From Dichomitus squalens LYAD-421 SS1 (taxonomy: Eukaryota; Basidiomycota; Agaricomycetes; Polyporales; Polyporaceae): a stretch of DNA of 64,000 bases. The stretch is taken from the NCBI RefSeq assembly GCF_000275845.1, contig NW_006766907.1, positions 322,380-386,379 on the forward strand, read 5' to 3'. A model generated the notes under the pieces. The model did not search any database and had not been told where the DNA came from. It saw only the letters and a list, made by a program, of their open reading frames with translations. Position 1 is the stretch's first letter. Each line of letters begins with the position of its first letter. This document shows positions 1-12,674 of this stretch, in pieces. The position numbers and the translations under genes were made by a program.

Positions 1-142
1 GCCAGAGAGCCCCGAAGATGGCCAGAAGCTGGTCGGCTTGGACAGACAGAAGTCTCTGGACCTGCTCGGTCTCAAGTACCGCACACTCGAGGAGACCATC
101 GCGTTCATCCTCGATGACTTCAAGAAAAGGGGCTGGGCTTGA
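1..142 (+). CDS. C-terminal end of an NAD(P)-dependent SDR / GRE2-type reductase (partial)
   Basis: Frame 2 is open from the window edge to a TGA at 140-142 and encodes about 46 residues ending in FKKRGWA. The segments LVGLDRQKSLDLLGLKYR and LEETIAFILDDF resemble the extreme C-terminus of fungal extended SDR enzymes of the GRE2 / cinnamoyl-CoA reductase / flavonol reductase group. In these the last helix follows a conserved 'K..ILG.KYRSLEET' stretch. Enzymes of this family reduce aldehydes or ketones with NADPH in the cytosol. The nucleotide-binding and catalytic parts lie outside the window, so the substrate cannot be judged. It could be any of several paralogous groups in the extended SDR family. 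Confidence 0.6.
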   Translation, partial: PESPEDGQKLVGLDRQKSLDLLGLKYRTLEETIAFILDDFKKRGWA

Positions 143-901
143 GGGAGCTGGAAAGCGCCGTGACGATTCCACTGACTTGAATGACTTCGTGGAACGAGAC
201 CCATCTGGACGGTATAATGTAGAATGTGGAGTTGTACTTGGGGCGATATGAGATTGTGTCCTTAGCCTTTGGCAGCGCATATCGTATGGCATTCTCAGTA
301 CAGGCCTGCTGACTACATCTGCAAGTTGGCTGAGCGCAACCCCGCCGGGCGATGAGTCAGCTTCGAGGGCAATGCGCGTAACGCCCAACTTGTGCGGGCG
401 CCGACACCATGACCGCTGTGTTCGATTTGAACAGGCAGTGTCGCTGAGATGTCGCTTTTTCTGCGTATGACTGACTGAATAAGACGGCGTAGAGAAAGTC
501 GGGAGGCAGCTCGAGAATTGCCATATGTGCACATGGGACGGGCGGAGATGCCGGCGCGGCCGGGCGGTGGTTGCCTGGGACGTTCTAGTAAGCGAGCCAA
601 ACACGGTGACAAGGGCCAAACAGCAGCGCTAGCGCTTCTCCATCCTTGTCTTCTTCCACCATCTCCTCTCATCGTACTCTTCCTCGCTCATCGTAAGTCA
701 TTACAGTCTCTTTGGCTCCTTCAGCTGTGCTGACTGTGTGCATGATGATCCCGCACATCTCCTCGTCGTTGTGTGCGTCGTCGTTGTCGGTCCTGCGGCC
801 CTGCAATCGCACTCATCTATCCTGCGATCCTGCCCGATCGCGTGCACTGGCTCCTCTCACCCGCAGTCACGACTTCCTCTCTACTCTCCTAGGGCTTCAC
901 T
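143..901. other. Intergenic / UBC4 upstream region
   Basis: About 760 bases between the reductase stop and the UBC4 start. Reading frames here are short and show no family signal. The stretch at about 640-900 is pyrimidine-rich (CTCCATCCTTGTC, TCTCTACTCTCC), as is common in fungal core promoters and 5' leaders. I see no clear TATA box, and a non-coding 5' exon cannot be excluded. Confidence 0.5.
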
Positions 902-2426
<1,525 letters not shown>

Positions 2427-2873
2427 ATGAACACGAGTCCGAACTACCATGGAGGCGGCCCAGACTACAAGGGATACGGCGCGAACAGACCGCCCCCCGG
2501 TGGCGCGAGCGGGCCCCCGAAGGCCCCTAGGCCTACCAGCAAAGCGGTACGTATATACTCCGCTTTGAATTGTCAAGGTTGTGGATGCTGACGAAGGGCG
2601 GTGATATCGATTTGGGGGAACCATAGTTCGTGGTAGCAGGCGCTGTTGTAGCCGCGGGCACGCTTGCGTTCTACTCGATGACGTCGCGCCAGTCGCAGGG
2701 AAGGGACACGCGTGAGTACCGTTTCTCTCCCTATATGATGTTGGGCTTATGGTTGGAACACGGGCGTTGTCATACGACATGGGCGCGCGTACGGCACAGG
2801 CGACACGGGGTCACTAACGGAAGCTGCGAAGAAGACGGCTCAGAAGGTGAACGTGTCGCAGAAGGCGCTCTGA
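2427..2873 (+). CDS. Small single-TM hypothetical protein (92 aa)
   Basis: Three exons (2427-2546, 2627-2711, 2800-2873) give 92 residues with consistent phases. The N-terminal 40 residues are Gly/Pro/Asn-rich (NYHGGGPDYKGYGANRPPPG). One hydrophobic helix follows (FVVAGAVVAAGTLAFYSM, about residues 41-58). The short polar tail ends LTEAAKKTAQKVNVSQKAL. The layout is that of a small organellar or secretory-pathway tail-type membrane protein, but I do not recognise the family and assign no function. The ATG sits in CCACCATGA, a good start context. Introns have GTACGT and GTGAGT donors. It is tail-to-tail with GPI17, with about 250 bases between the stops. Confidence 0.65.
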
Positions 2874-3123
2874 GCGCAGACGCTGCAAGGGACACGGACC
2901 CACCGCACGCGCACAAAGATGCAGAATGAGATGCGCAGGACGCGCATTGTACGATATGCAGGCTCGCTAGTGTTGATTGGATTGTGAATGTTTTGTACGT
3001 ACCTTCTGGTATTGATAGGTCTCCTTCGATATTTAATTTACGCTGCGAACGGTGGCGAGAGGAAGCGTGTCCGAGCAATCATTGATCCTCCGAGGTCTGA
3101 TATGAATGTAGCGTACTAGCCAT

Positions 3124-5072
3124 CTAGTCGACCTTTGCACGCTCCCCAGGTCTCCTCTCCTGCTGCTGTTGCTGCTGCGCCTGCGCCGCTTTCCGTGCTC
3201 GCCGCCACGCCGCGATCTCACGGAGAACTGCGCCGACGAGCGGCGCGGCGACGGACGCGAAGAGTGGCGTGTATACGGCGTACTTGTGCTCCGTGGGGAA
3301 GTACAGCAGGGCGAGCATGCCAGGATTGAAGAACGCGCGGGAGGAGAGGGTGAGTGCGCGCGCGGAGGCTTTGAGCGCTGCGATCGGCGAGGAGCGGGAT
3401 GTTTCGTGCACCTGTGTATATCCATACGAACGCGTCAGCAAATTCGAGTCGAAATGTCGTGCGGGTAGACACACGTCATCCAGGGCCGAGAGCGCATCCT
3501 GCACGTCTCCCTTGACGTCTGGGCCGACGGGCATGCCCTCGATCTGGTCGACGAGCCGGACGATGCTCTCGAGCGTCTCCGTGCTACCCCAGACGTTTTC
3601 GACAGCTCTACGCCGCAGGAGCGCGTCGAGCTCCCAATCCGTGAACGGTTCCGGCGGGGCGCCTTCTGCGGCTGACACGGATTGAACGCGTGGAGGCAGT
3701 CCGGGAACACCGAGGAGGGTGAGGAGCTGGTAGGCGAAGGTGTTGAAGATGAGGTCGAGGTCGGATAGGGCGAGGCGCGGGAGGGGGTTGAGCGTGGATG
3801 AGGGAGGATGAGAGGGATTGTGGAGGACGATGCCTCCCCATTGTGGAAGGAGAAAGGCGTTGGACGGGTTGACGGAGACACCGTCCTCTTCCAAAATGTG
3901 TAGAGGGCTATGCTTGGAGGAGGGGATGAAGAGGACGAAGTGGATGACGGGGTCGTTGGAGGCGCTTGATGCTGCTTGAATGTCAGCAACAGTTCGTAAT
4001 GCGTGGTGTGCTGCCTGCGCTGTTGAAGAGAACTTACACAATGTCCATTCTGCGGAGTTCACAAAGACGGTCAAGTCTTCGTGGGTGAGACCGTGCACGT
4101 CGCCGCCGTCTTGCTGGATATACCGAGGCTCGAATGCGAGAGGAGCGTGGAATTGTACTTGGCTCTCGATTGTGAAGTTGTGCAAGACAGACAGCTTGTT
4201 GAGCAAGGGAGATACATGTCCTATGCTCGAGGAGGTTACACCATGTTCGAACGGAGCAGGAACATTGCATTTCTTACTCTGGATGGCCTTCTGAACGTCC
4301 CAGGCAAGAGCGCCATTTCCGCTAGCTGCGTCTTCGTTGAGAAGCGTGAAGGCGAGCCGATAACGTGGGGCATATTTCATGACACGCTGCGACTGTATCG
4401 CGGAGCCGGAGTACGTGCCGTAAGGAGCTAGGAGTTCGCTCAGCGTGCTCGCTAGCCTCGCTACAGAAGTGTCGTGCGCTAGGATATGATAGCGTGTCGG
4501 GTTACACGAACTCGATGGTACATGTTTTTGACGACTCACATAGTTGGTCGTCCTCTGGGTACATGTCGAAATATAGCCGCCTGCCTTCAGCGGATGGCTC
4601 ATGGTTGCCTCGATTGAGGACGACGTTGTATGAGGCATTTCTAAGATCGTCTCATGACCCTCATAATTGAAGCAAGCAGCGTACTGGACTCACGACTTGT
4701 CTCCAGACGTCACCGTAATGTCAATGGCACTCCCCTGCTGCACGGCTTGGTCCATCCGGAGGCAAGACTGCACCTCTCTCGCGATGGCCGCTGCGTTTCC
4801 GCCATCTTTTGTTTCCAAATTGACTGTGATAGGAAACGATACCTCCAGAGCTGTCAGACCCGATCGCTGCGCCAAGCTTGGTTTTGCGGTACCTCTCGTT
4901 TCCGTTGGGCATAGACGCGAGAAGTGGGTAGAGACAGTCGGTCGATGCTAGTCGTCTTCCACCACAAAGGGATTGCAAACAGTACGACTAGCCAATATGA
5001 CGCAATAATATACCGCCTAGTGCGAGGTCGTTCGAAAGATAGCTGAGTAGGATCAATGTGGAGAGTGGCCAT
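3124..5072 (-). CDS. GPI17: GPI-anchor transamidase subunit PIG-S / Gpi17
   Basis: Six exons (5072-4917 or slightly longer, 4866-4694, 4640-4540, 4478-4038, 3974-3475, 3411-3124) give about 552 residues. PIG-S is a subunit of the ER GPI transamidase that attaches GPI anchors. Supporting signals are an N-terminal TM segment (YIIASYWLVVLFAIPLWW) followed by TTSIDRLSLP, a central luminal domain with QWGGIVLHNP and FNTFAYQLLTLLG, and near the C-terminus AFFNPGMLALLYFPTEHKYA followed by a second TM segment. Two introns (4037-3975 and 3474-3412) are both 63 nt and stop-free, so they look like coding sequence in a plain ORF. I treat them as introns because of their GTAAGT and GTGTGT donors and better family continuity without them. 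The exon 1 donor is uncertain: a 50-nt or a 26-nt intron both keep frame. An in-frame ATG also exists at 5126. Confidence 0.88.
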
Positions 5073-5467
5073 AGAGTTTCTTGTAAGTTGTGGGTAGAGG
5101 GAACTGGGGAGCGTAGTATCCGCCACCTCATTGTGGCGGCGCTTTAAAGCTGTGATGGGAGCGATCGGAGCCTGCTATATCTGGGCGCCATCTCCCTCGG
5201 AGGGTAGGCGGGGTTCATCGGAGTTGGAAACTGGCGGAAAGATGTGGCGGATGTCTCGAGCAAGACTTGACAAACGACACCCATCAGGACTTGACAAACG
5301 ACACCCATCTCTGGCTCGCAGTCATCTTTGTACAGTTCTCTAGAGCTCCGAAGATACCCATCTGGCGGCCGTAATCTTTCCAACTTTACTGCTCGACATA
5401 ATCGACGAATAACTCTTCGGTGTTGCTGTTTTACGACTTCTCTCGTTTGTCACAAAATCCCCCCTAC
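5073..5467. promoter_or_regulatory. Divergent promoter region between GPI17 and the SNT1-like gene
   Basis: About 395 bases separate two head-to-head starts, so the stretch probably carries control sites for both genes. It contains the direct repeat described at 5264-5309 and a GC-rich part at 5110-5250. No TATA-like element is obvious. Promoter function is inferred from position only. Confidence 0.5.
5264..5309. repeat. 22-nt direct repeat, two copies, in the divergent promoter
   Basis: GACTTGACAAACGACACCCA plus TC occurs at 5264-5285 and again at 5288-5309, identical, with a period of 24 nt. Its position about 160-200 bases upstream of the SNT1-like ATG would suit a duplicated factor-binding site. 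That role is inference. Confidence 0.75.
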
Positions 5468-8400
5468 ATGTCCCAACCAATATCCCCCATGGCCAATAAA
5501 CAGAGTCAGCGACGCCTATCCGGTAACATGCTTCCCTTCAATGTCAGCTTCCCCCCTCCAACCCGTGTTTTTCCCACTCATCGTTCTCGGTATCCCATGC
5601 AGCGGCAGCAACTACCACCGTTCGGTGATTCTGGTCCTGCAGGCCCCTCTGCTCCGTTCGGGTATTACGACAGGTACGGTCCTCCAGAGGAGCCAATCGC
5701 TCCAGCCTTTCGCGAGGGATATGCCAACGAGTATAATCCCAACTTCTGGAAACCCGAACCCGACTTCTTCCCCAATTCAATCCAGAATGCGCCTTTCCCC
5801 GACCGCGTCCCACCGCCTCAGGGCGACGGTTGGCAACGACCCCCGGGCTGGAGAGAACCTGAGCCCCCTGTATGGTCGGGGCCAGAAGGGCGGGAGTCTG
5901 CCCTTCCCGTCTCTCGTCCTCCGTTTCCGCCTCCATCGAACATCCGGCGGGGCGGAGGTTCGCGCCCTCCTCCGAACCGTATGTTCGAGCCTTCTGACAA
6001 TTGGAAGCAGACACATGGTGAGCGCAACCGTGGTCGTTCCGCTTATCATTCGTCATCATCCGTCGTAGAGAGATATCGTCCATATACGCCTCCGGGCCCG
6101 AATCCGAATGTGATGCGCAATCGCTTCGGTTTCAAGAGTGGACCGCGGCGCTCGTTCCATGGACAGCCCTCTCGTCCTTTCCATGAACCTCAATCTCAGC
6201 CTTTCCACCAGCCGCCGCCGTACGAAGATAAATGGAGTCCGGACGAGGATGCGTATGGCGACAACGGTCCTCGCCGATCAGCCTCCTTCTCGAATACTCC
6301 GACGAGTCCTGAGCGAATGGTACGAATGGCTAGTCCCGCATCTCCTCGTGACGTGAGCCACTCGTCCCCGAGCTTCGTGTCTGAGCCGTTTGCACCAAAG
6401 CGAGAGTCGCCAGAGCTTCCTCACCTCGAGGCACTCCCTCCGCTCCAGCCCGTCGGCGAACCTATTCACATTCCTTTGCCAACGAGCTTGCTGCCACCAA
6501 AGCCGCAGTCGCGCTCTTCGTCACATTCTTCCGGCAGCGGCTCTGCCGCTGCAGCCCACTCACAACCGCAGCCAGCGCCGGTGCAGCCGATCTATGGGCT
6601 TCCGCCTAAACCTCCTCCCCAAGTTCGGTCTCGCCAGCCGATTTCCATCCCGATCCCGAATTTGGCAAGCGCCCATCCGCCAGCGCCTCAGGTCGCACCA
6701 GCGGACGATGTTGAGAAGACGCAGGTAACGGCCACACCTTCTCAATCCACACAGGCGGAGCCGCAGATACAAGCACGTACAGCTTCAAATTCACGGAACA
6801 ATGGTGCGTATTCATGAATCAAAGTGCTGAAGCTGTTTTTGACGATGTCTTCTAGTGCGCCGTCCGTTCAACGCTCCTTCTTTTGTGCCATCCACCCTAG
6901 CCATCGATGCACCACTGATGTTCCCGATCGGGGAAAGTCAATCGAGTGCCGCGAACGCGCTAGATGAGCCAGCCAAGATAGCTAAAGATGCAGCTGAAGC
7001 TATGGACGTGTCCGAAGAGACGGCACCGGTACGTTCACACATTACTGGAGGCCATTCAGTGTTAGACGTTACTTTGAAGGTAAAGGACGTACAAGAAGCA
7101 GTCGAGGCGGGGTCTTCATCCCAGTCTCCTGCTCAAACAAATCAGCCGGCCAAGCTTTCAAAGGTAACAGGAAAGGCTCCGGATTCGGACGGTAATGCCG
7201 CAGACGAGTCGGACATGGACATGTCGCCGCCAGGGTCTCCCGCGATCAAGGCTCCCTCTCTTCCTGCTGAACCACTCTCAGAAGCAGCGAGCAGTGATAG
7301 AGAAGCCAGTCGCCCGAGTCTGTTCATTGACACTGCTACCTCGTCACCTCGAGTGCTTCATGGCGCACTCCGACAGAGCTCTTCTGCGTCGCCCGTGCCT
7401 ACGACACCAGAGAACGCTGATGAGACGGCTGGCGACGAGTCGGACATGGACATGTCATCTCCTGCATCTGAGACTGCCTCGTCTCCGCCGCCTGAGCCTC
7501 AGAGTACCGCAGCACCTGCTTCTGCCCCTGCCCCTGTCCCAGCCAAAGTGTCCCTGCCTCAGCCTCCTGCAGTAGAAGATGACTCGATGATCCCCGGCTT
7601 GTCTATAGCCGACTCTGGCGTGACTCCTGCTCCTAAAGCTGCTTCTCCTGTGCTTACATCTGACCCTGCGTCGTTGCCTAAGCCTGTTGACCAGCGAACT
7701 GCCGCCAGAACACCGCCGCCTGTCGCACCTGCGCTCACACCTGCATCTGCTCTCTCGCCTGTACTTGTCTCCCTGCCAGTACCTATCTCCCCGTCAGTAC
7801 CTGCCTCCCCATCTCCACCTGCTCATCCTCCCACTCCTCCGCCTACGAGCATTGTTCGTGAACCTAGCGTCCAGGCCTCTACCGTAACCCCTGTGACAGC
7901 AACGTTGGAGAAATCGCACGTCGAAGTCGGTGAGCTTTCGCCACCTGCTAGCGAGGAGACTTTGAGGGAGGACACGGAGGCTACCGAGAAGGAGACTGCC
8001 GAGAAAGAGTCATGCCCTACTGTTGTCGCCGAGGAAGCGGCTCCCGCTGCTCCAAGGAACGATGTGGTACCGTCGACTGATCCAGCAGAAGAGAAGGTGC
8101 TGCAGGAGCTGCCTTTATCGGAGGCGCTCCGCTTGGTGGCGAAATTGCGCTATCGTCACGACCCCATGACGCAGGAAGCACGCGTCGAGCCCATTCTCTA
8201 CTCCAATCGACAGCTCGCTGAGTCTGAGGGTTCTGCCTCGCCTCAGCCGGAGGTTTCAGGACAGTCGGTGGTCGAGAAGGAGGCCGAGAAGGTACAGCAG
8301 CAGCTGAATGACGGCGTGTTCGGTGGAACGAAGCATTCGCTGCGGAAGCGGTTCGCGCAGCACCAGGCTGCGTTGACGGAGAAGGTATCGCGGCTGCGAA

Positions 8401-10495
8401 AGGAATACATGGCGTTGCACGAGCGCTGGATGGTTCACTGTGCGAAACTGGACGAGGTGGCGCGCGCCAGCGCACTCGAGGAGGCTGCTGCTACAGCAGG
8501 TCGTACTACGAGGCGCACGGCGGCCATGGGCGACGCTGTCCGCTCGGATCTTGAGATGGAGCAGATCCTGGCGAGCCTTGGCAACGAGGAGCTTACGGAT
8601 GCGAACCACCTCTCGCAGAAGAACGCGGCTGTCATTCCGGACATGGTCTCGGTGACGAAGGGCCGGGTGGAGTACATCTACGACGACACGAACAACCTGG
8701 TCGAGGACCCGCACGAGTTCTACAAGCTCGAGACTGGCATCGATGACTGGACCGAAGAGGAGAAACAAATCCTCATCGACAAGTACGCGATCCACCCGAA
8801 GCAGTTCGGCATCATCGCGGACTACCTCCCGAATAAGACTCCTGCGCAATGCGTCACCTATTACTACCTGCACAAGAACACCACCATCGACTTTCGCAAG
8901 ATCATTGCACAGTACAACACCATCGGGAAGCGGACACGTCGCGGTCGAAACGCCAAGCAGAAGGGCAATGCGCTCCTCGCGGATATTCTCAAGCATGATG
9001 ACGAGGTGTCGGGGAATAGGGATGGGACACTGAGCGCGTCTGGCAGGCGGAAGCGCGGCACCGCGGGCACGGCTACCCCAGTGCCTCCTGCTAGCACGAG
9101 CACCGAGGCGACCGACTCTGCTTCGACGCGAAAGGCCCCGTTATCGAGGAGGGGCACGGCCCAGAACACCCCAGACCCCACGCCTACTCCGGATCCCGAG
9201 CCTAGTGGGCAGAAGCGTCCTCGTCGTCGAGCGAATCCCTCCGCGAAGGCTGCCGCTGCTGCTCTGGAGGCAGATATCCCCGATGAGCCAGTGGTGAGTG
9301 ATATCCCAAGTAGGTCCTCATCTATATGCTGACAATCATCCGATCTTAGCCGGAGGAGGAGCGACCAGTGAAGCGGACTCGGAAGGGCCGTAAGAGTAAG
9401 GCCGAGCTGGAGGCGGAAGCCGCAGCTGCCGGAGATGAGAGTCACACACCTTCAACTCCTGTAATGGAAAACAAGCCCCCTGAACAACCGCAGCCGGAAG
9501 CGCCGCCGAAAAAGAAATCGGGAAGTGGGTCTGGGAACTGGACCGAAGACGATAGAGGCAAGTATTATCCGTATCACTCCTCCCCGCCCCGATTAGTGAT
9601 ACAGGAGCCCCTGACAGCTCTTTTCCTGAAGCTGCTCGCCCAGCATGGTGATGATTTCAAGCGTATCGCTTCCTCTATGGCGAACAAGGTGTGTATAGGG
9701 GCTGCCCACCGTTCTCGCGCAAGTATCTTACGTAGTCTCGTCGGCTCGCTTCGTAATCAGACAACAATCCAGGTGGCGGCGTTCTACCGGTCGCACTCGA
9801 CGGAGATGAATCTATCCAAGGTTGTGGCACAAGCTCCAAAGAGGTCTCCGACGCCACACGAGAACGGTCTGAAGGGAAACAAGCATGCGACTCAGGTTAT
9901 CGACGGAAATGTCATAGCCCGCTCCAAAAGCAGCGGTCGCATGTCACCACCTCCCAATCCGGATGCCTCTCGGCCATTCGAAGGTGGCACACGGCCTCCC
10001 TCCAGCGCATCTACTTCTGCGCCGCCGAATGGCATACCTGTACCAATGTATCGACCTTCTGCGCCGTATCAGGGAGGCATCGGCTCCGCTTTCGCTAGTA
10101 CCTCTCGCGGCAATCCTAACCCGCTCACGAACGGCTTGGGCGGACGTCCTCCAACGCTGACGATGTCCTTTCCCTCTGCAATGGCCTACTCGAACCTCTC
10201 TCCATCGAGCTTCGCAGGGCAGCCACCACTCTCACACCCTCGTTCCGCCTCCGGTCTCCCCGGTACTCCCGGTGTGGGCGGAAGTAATGCGATGATGATG
10301 GAGTTCAGCGAGTTCGCGCCCCAGCCATGGCAAGTACCTGCGCTCACGCACCCAGGAGGCGCACCCATTGTCCCTGGAACTGCTGCGGGAGGCGGGTTGC
10401 CAGCTACGTTGGAGACGACAGAGGATCTTGTACGTTACTTGGAACATAGAACACGGATGTCCGCAGGGAAGAGCACTGAAGCCGACTTCATGTAG
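5468..10495 (+). CDS. SNT1: Double-SANT transcriptional corepressor, Snt1 / NCoR-like
   Basis: Five exons (5468-6803, 6856-9293, 9350-9557, 9618-9688, 9761-10495) give about 1595 residues. An in-frame ATG 16 codons upstream at 5420 is also possible. The first ~900 residues are disordered and rich in Pro, Ser and Ala. A helical, charged region follows, then SANT1 (about 1075-1125: DWTEEEKQILIDKY, FGIIADYLPNKTPAQCVTYY) and SANT2 (about 1321-1366: NWTEDDRALFLKLLAQHGDD, then KRIASSMANKTTIQVAAFY). A deacetylase-interacting first SANT followed by a second SANT is the plan of Snt1 in the yeast Set3 deacetylase complex and of NCoR/SMRT. The role is therefore inferred as a nuclear scaffold for histone deacetylases. 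SANT2 is split by two introns. The first (9558-9617) is a GC-AG intron of 60 nt, stop-free in frame. The acidic motif DESDMDMS occurs twice (about 7206 and 7437). Confidence 0.86.
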
Positions 10496-10973
10496 GCTGT
10501 GGGTACTCGCTCGCTAGGCTGAGATGCGCCTTAGGACTCCACGACAGACGTTGGAGTGCTTGCGATGTTCGGTTATGCTCTTATCTATGAGTTGTTTATT
10601 ATGTTCTATGTTTGCGCTCTGTGTGCCTGTGCCCGCAGCCTGTGTCATAGCTACTCCGAATACTTCTTGTGGGTCTCTAAATCTGCCCGGCAGAGCTCGA
10701 CGGCTTGGAACTACCATGAGTTCCCGATAGCCAATCGAAATCGCCATTTTACTCAGATCCTCCGGTCTGTTCCAACTTGTGACAGAATTGGGTGTCTGGG
10801 GCCTCTTTCTGCTGGCGATGGCAGGCGATCGCGTTTGATCGGACAGGACCACCTACGTAGGTTGGCAGGAAAAGTCATTAGACAGCGTTGCATAACAAGT
10901 CAACGTCGGTTGTTAATGTGATGACACAGAAGTAGGTTGCGCAACGGGCATCAGGATAGTGACTCAAGAGGTA
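10496..10973. other. Convergent 3' intergenic region
   Basis: The SNT1-like and PIN4 genes converge here. The stretch holds a T/A-rich part with TTGTTTATTATGTTC at about 10590, plausible as 3' UTR and polyadenylation sequence of the plus-strand gene. No gene was seen. Confidence 0.5.
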
Positions 10974-11680
10974 CTATCTCCTTCCTTCCACCATAATGAT
11001 GTGATAACCAAACTGGGTCTTCACGAGAGGCGACAATATGGGCTTATCCACGGTGGAGGGCTGAAGCGCGAAAGCGGCGTCTTGGAATGTCCCCTTCGCG
11101 ACGTGAGTGCATTATCCCCGAATGAGTCAAGTGCGTGATAGCGTTGCCAGGTACATACCACCATAGATCCGCGGACCATCCAGCCCAAGCTCCCGCCAGC
11201 TGGTAGGAACAATAAGAGAGGGGACGGGACGCATGGTGGTGGATACGATTACCTTTGGCCTTGTCCTCGGAGTACTCTTGGGCCACCTTATCAAATCGTT
11301 GGCCCTCCTGTAGTCATCATATGCCGTTCACATTCCTGATGAGAGCGGTAGAATATAAGTAGACGGACCTGAATCTTCTGCAGGGCCTCGAGAGCTTTGG
11401 ACTGCTTTACGCATAGGATGTGACGGACGTTCACCGCCGTTGCTGCCTTCAAAACATTACCCTTTCCCTATTCCGAAAATGCAGTGAGCATATGGAATGG
11501 TCACTGCAACATGAGATCGATCCGAGTTCCGCCTTGGTATGCCGTGTCCGCTCCGTAAGAAACCAAGACATTCACCTTCTTGTCTGCAGAGTCGTCATCC
11601 TTGGTTGCGGAGGTGTTCTTCCCTCCACTCTTTTTGTCAGCGGCCTTCTTATCGGTGGATGCGCCACCTTTCTTAGCCAT
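10974..11680 (-). CDS. PIN4: Parvulin-type peptidyl-prolyl isomerase, Par14/PIN4 type
   Basis: Five exons (11680-11576, 11467-11369, 11307-11253, 11199-11159, 11093-10974) join in phase to 139 residues, close to human Par14 (131). A basic, Lys/Gly/Ser-rich tail ([20 protein letters not shown]) precedes a single parvulin domain. The domain is recognised by [55 protein letters not shown] and [15 protein letters not shown]. There is no WW domain, so this is the Par14 class rather than Ess1/Pin1. It would catalyse cis-trans isomerisation of X-Pro bonds; Par14 acts in the nucleus in ribosome biogenesis and chromatin. None of the exons is longer than 120 nt, so the gene is nearly invisible to ORF calling. 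Exon 4 is only 41 nt. Confidence 0.93.
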
Positions 11681-12674
11681 TGATTTGAGTTCAAGTTACT
11701 GTGGACCAGGTGTTGGATTGAGAGTACAAGTCCTTCCGAGAGGATTCCGTGGGAATCTGTGGCCCATGTTGAACAACGTAGGCGCTGGATACGCTCCGGC
11801 AACTCACGACTCGATGCCTGCTTTCAATCGTAATTCGTTACCCGGACGGTCAATTTCCTACACAACGGTGGATTCCGCAGGCTTTGATATATGTACAGGA
11901 AGCAGCACAGACCATACTGTCGAGGAAACCTCGCAGCTCGAGAGCCGGAGGGGGCACCGATGATCTAGTTCTTCAGTGTCCCCGACGGGCAATTGCAGAG
12001 GGTCTGTGGACTCAAGTGACGTCTCAGAACGAGGGAGTAGAGGAGCATAGCATTGCAAATCATATGGCATCTTCCTAATGCAACAAAGCCCCTTAAGCCA
12101 TTGCGGCCCTCCATCCAGATACCCGGGCTGATTCGATATCTTCCTTCAACTCTCCTGATGTCTTCTTGCTCAGCATAATGACAGTTCACGAGAGCCACCG
12201 CCTTGGCAGTGCTCACCACAGCAACCATATGCTTATGATCGTCGCTGCGGAGAGGGAAGAACCCATGACCGCCCTAGCTCGATGGGGACCAGTGGAGCTT
12301 GGAAGTGACATCATTCAACATCCCGGGCCAGTCAGTACTTGAGATGAAGACTCCGATGGTGGGACTGCCGATATCCTTTCCGCAACCTAGCCTCGTTGAT
12401 AATAGGCAGTTCATATGCTCACCTGATGAGTAGGGTTCGAAGAACGGTCTTGTTACCGAAACCACAGTGGAGCTGAAAAGAATCTCGTAATCTCTATGAG
12501 AAGCCCGATAACCGTCGACTCGTTGAAACTTTAGGTAGTGGTCTCGAACAGTCGTCAATGGGAGCGAGACGAGGGGTACATCCGGTCTTCAGACCCAACT
12601 AAGCGAAGTGAATACAACACTATATACAATGTATGCTAAGGCTACAAGTACAGTGCGTAATCATAAAGACATGC
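11681..12674. other. Intergenic region, no gene recognised
   Basis: About 1 kb between the PIN4 start and the end of the 7-TM gene. Short frames of up to 94 codons show no family signal. A further 3' exon of the 7-TM gene is possible because GGTAAGT overlaps its last codons at about 12710. Confidence 0.45.
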
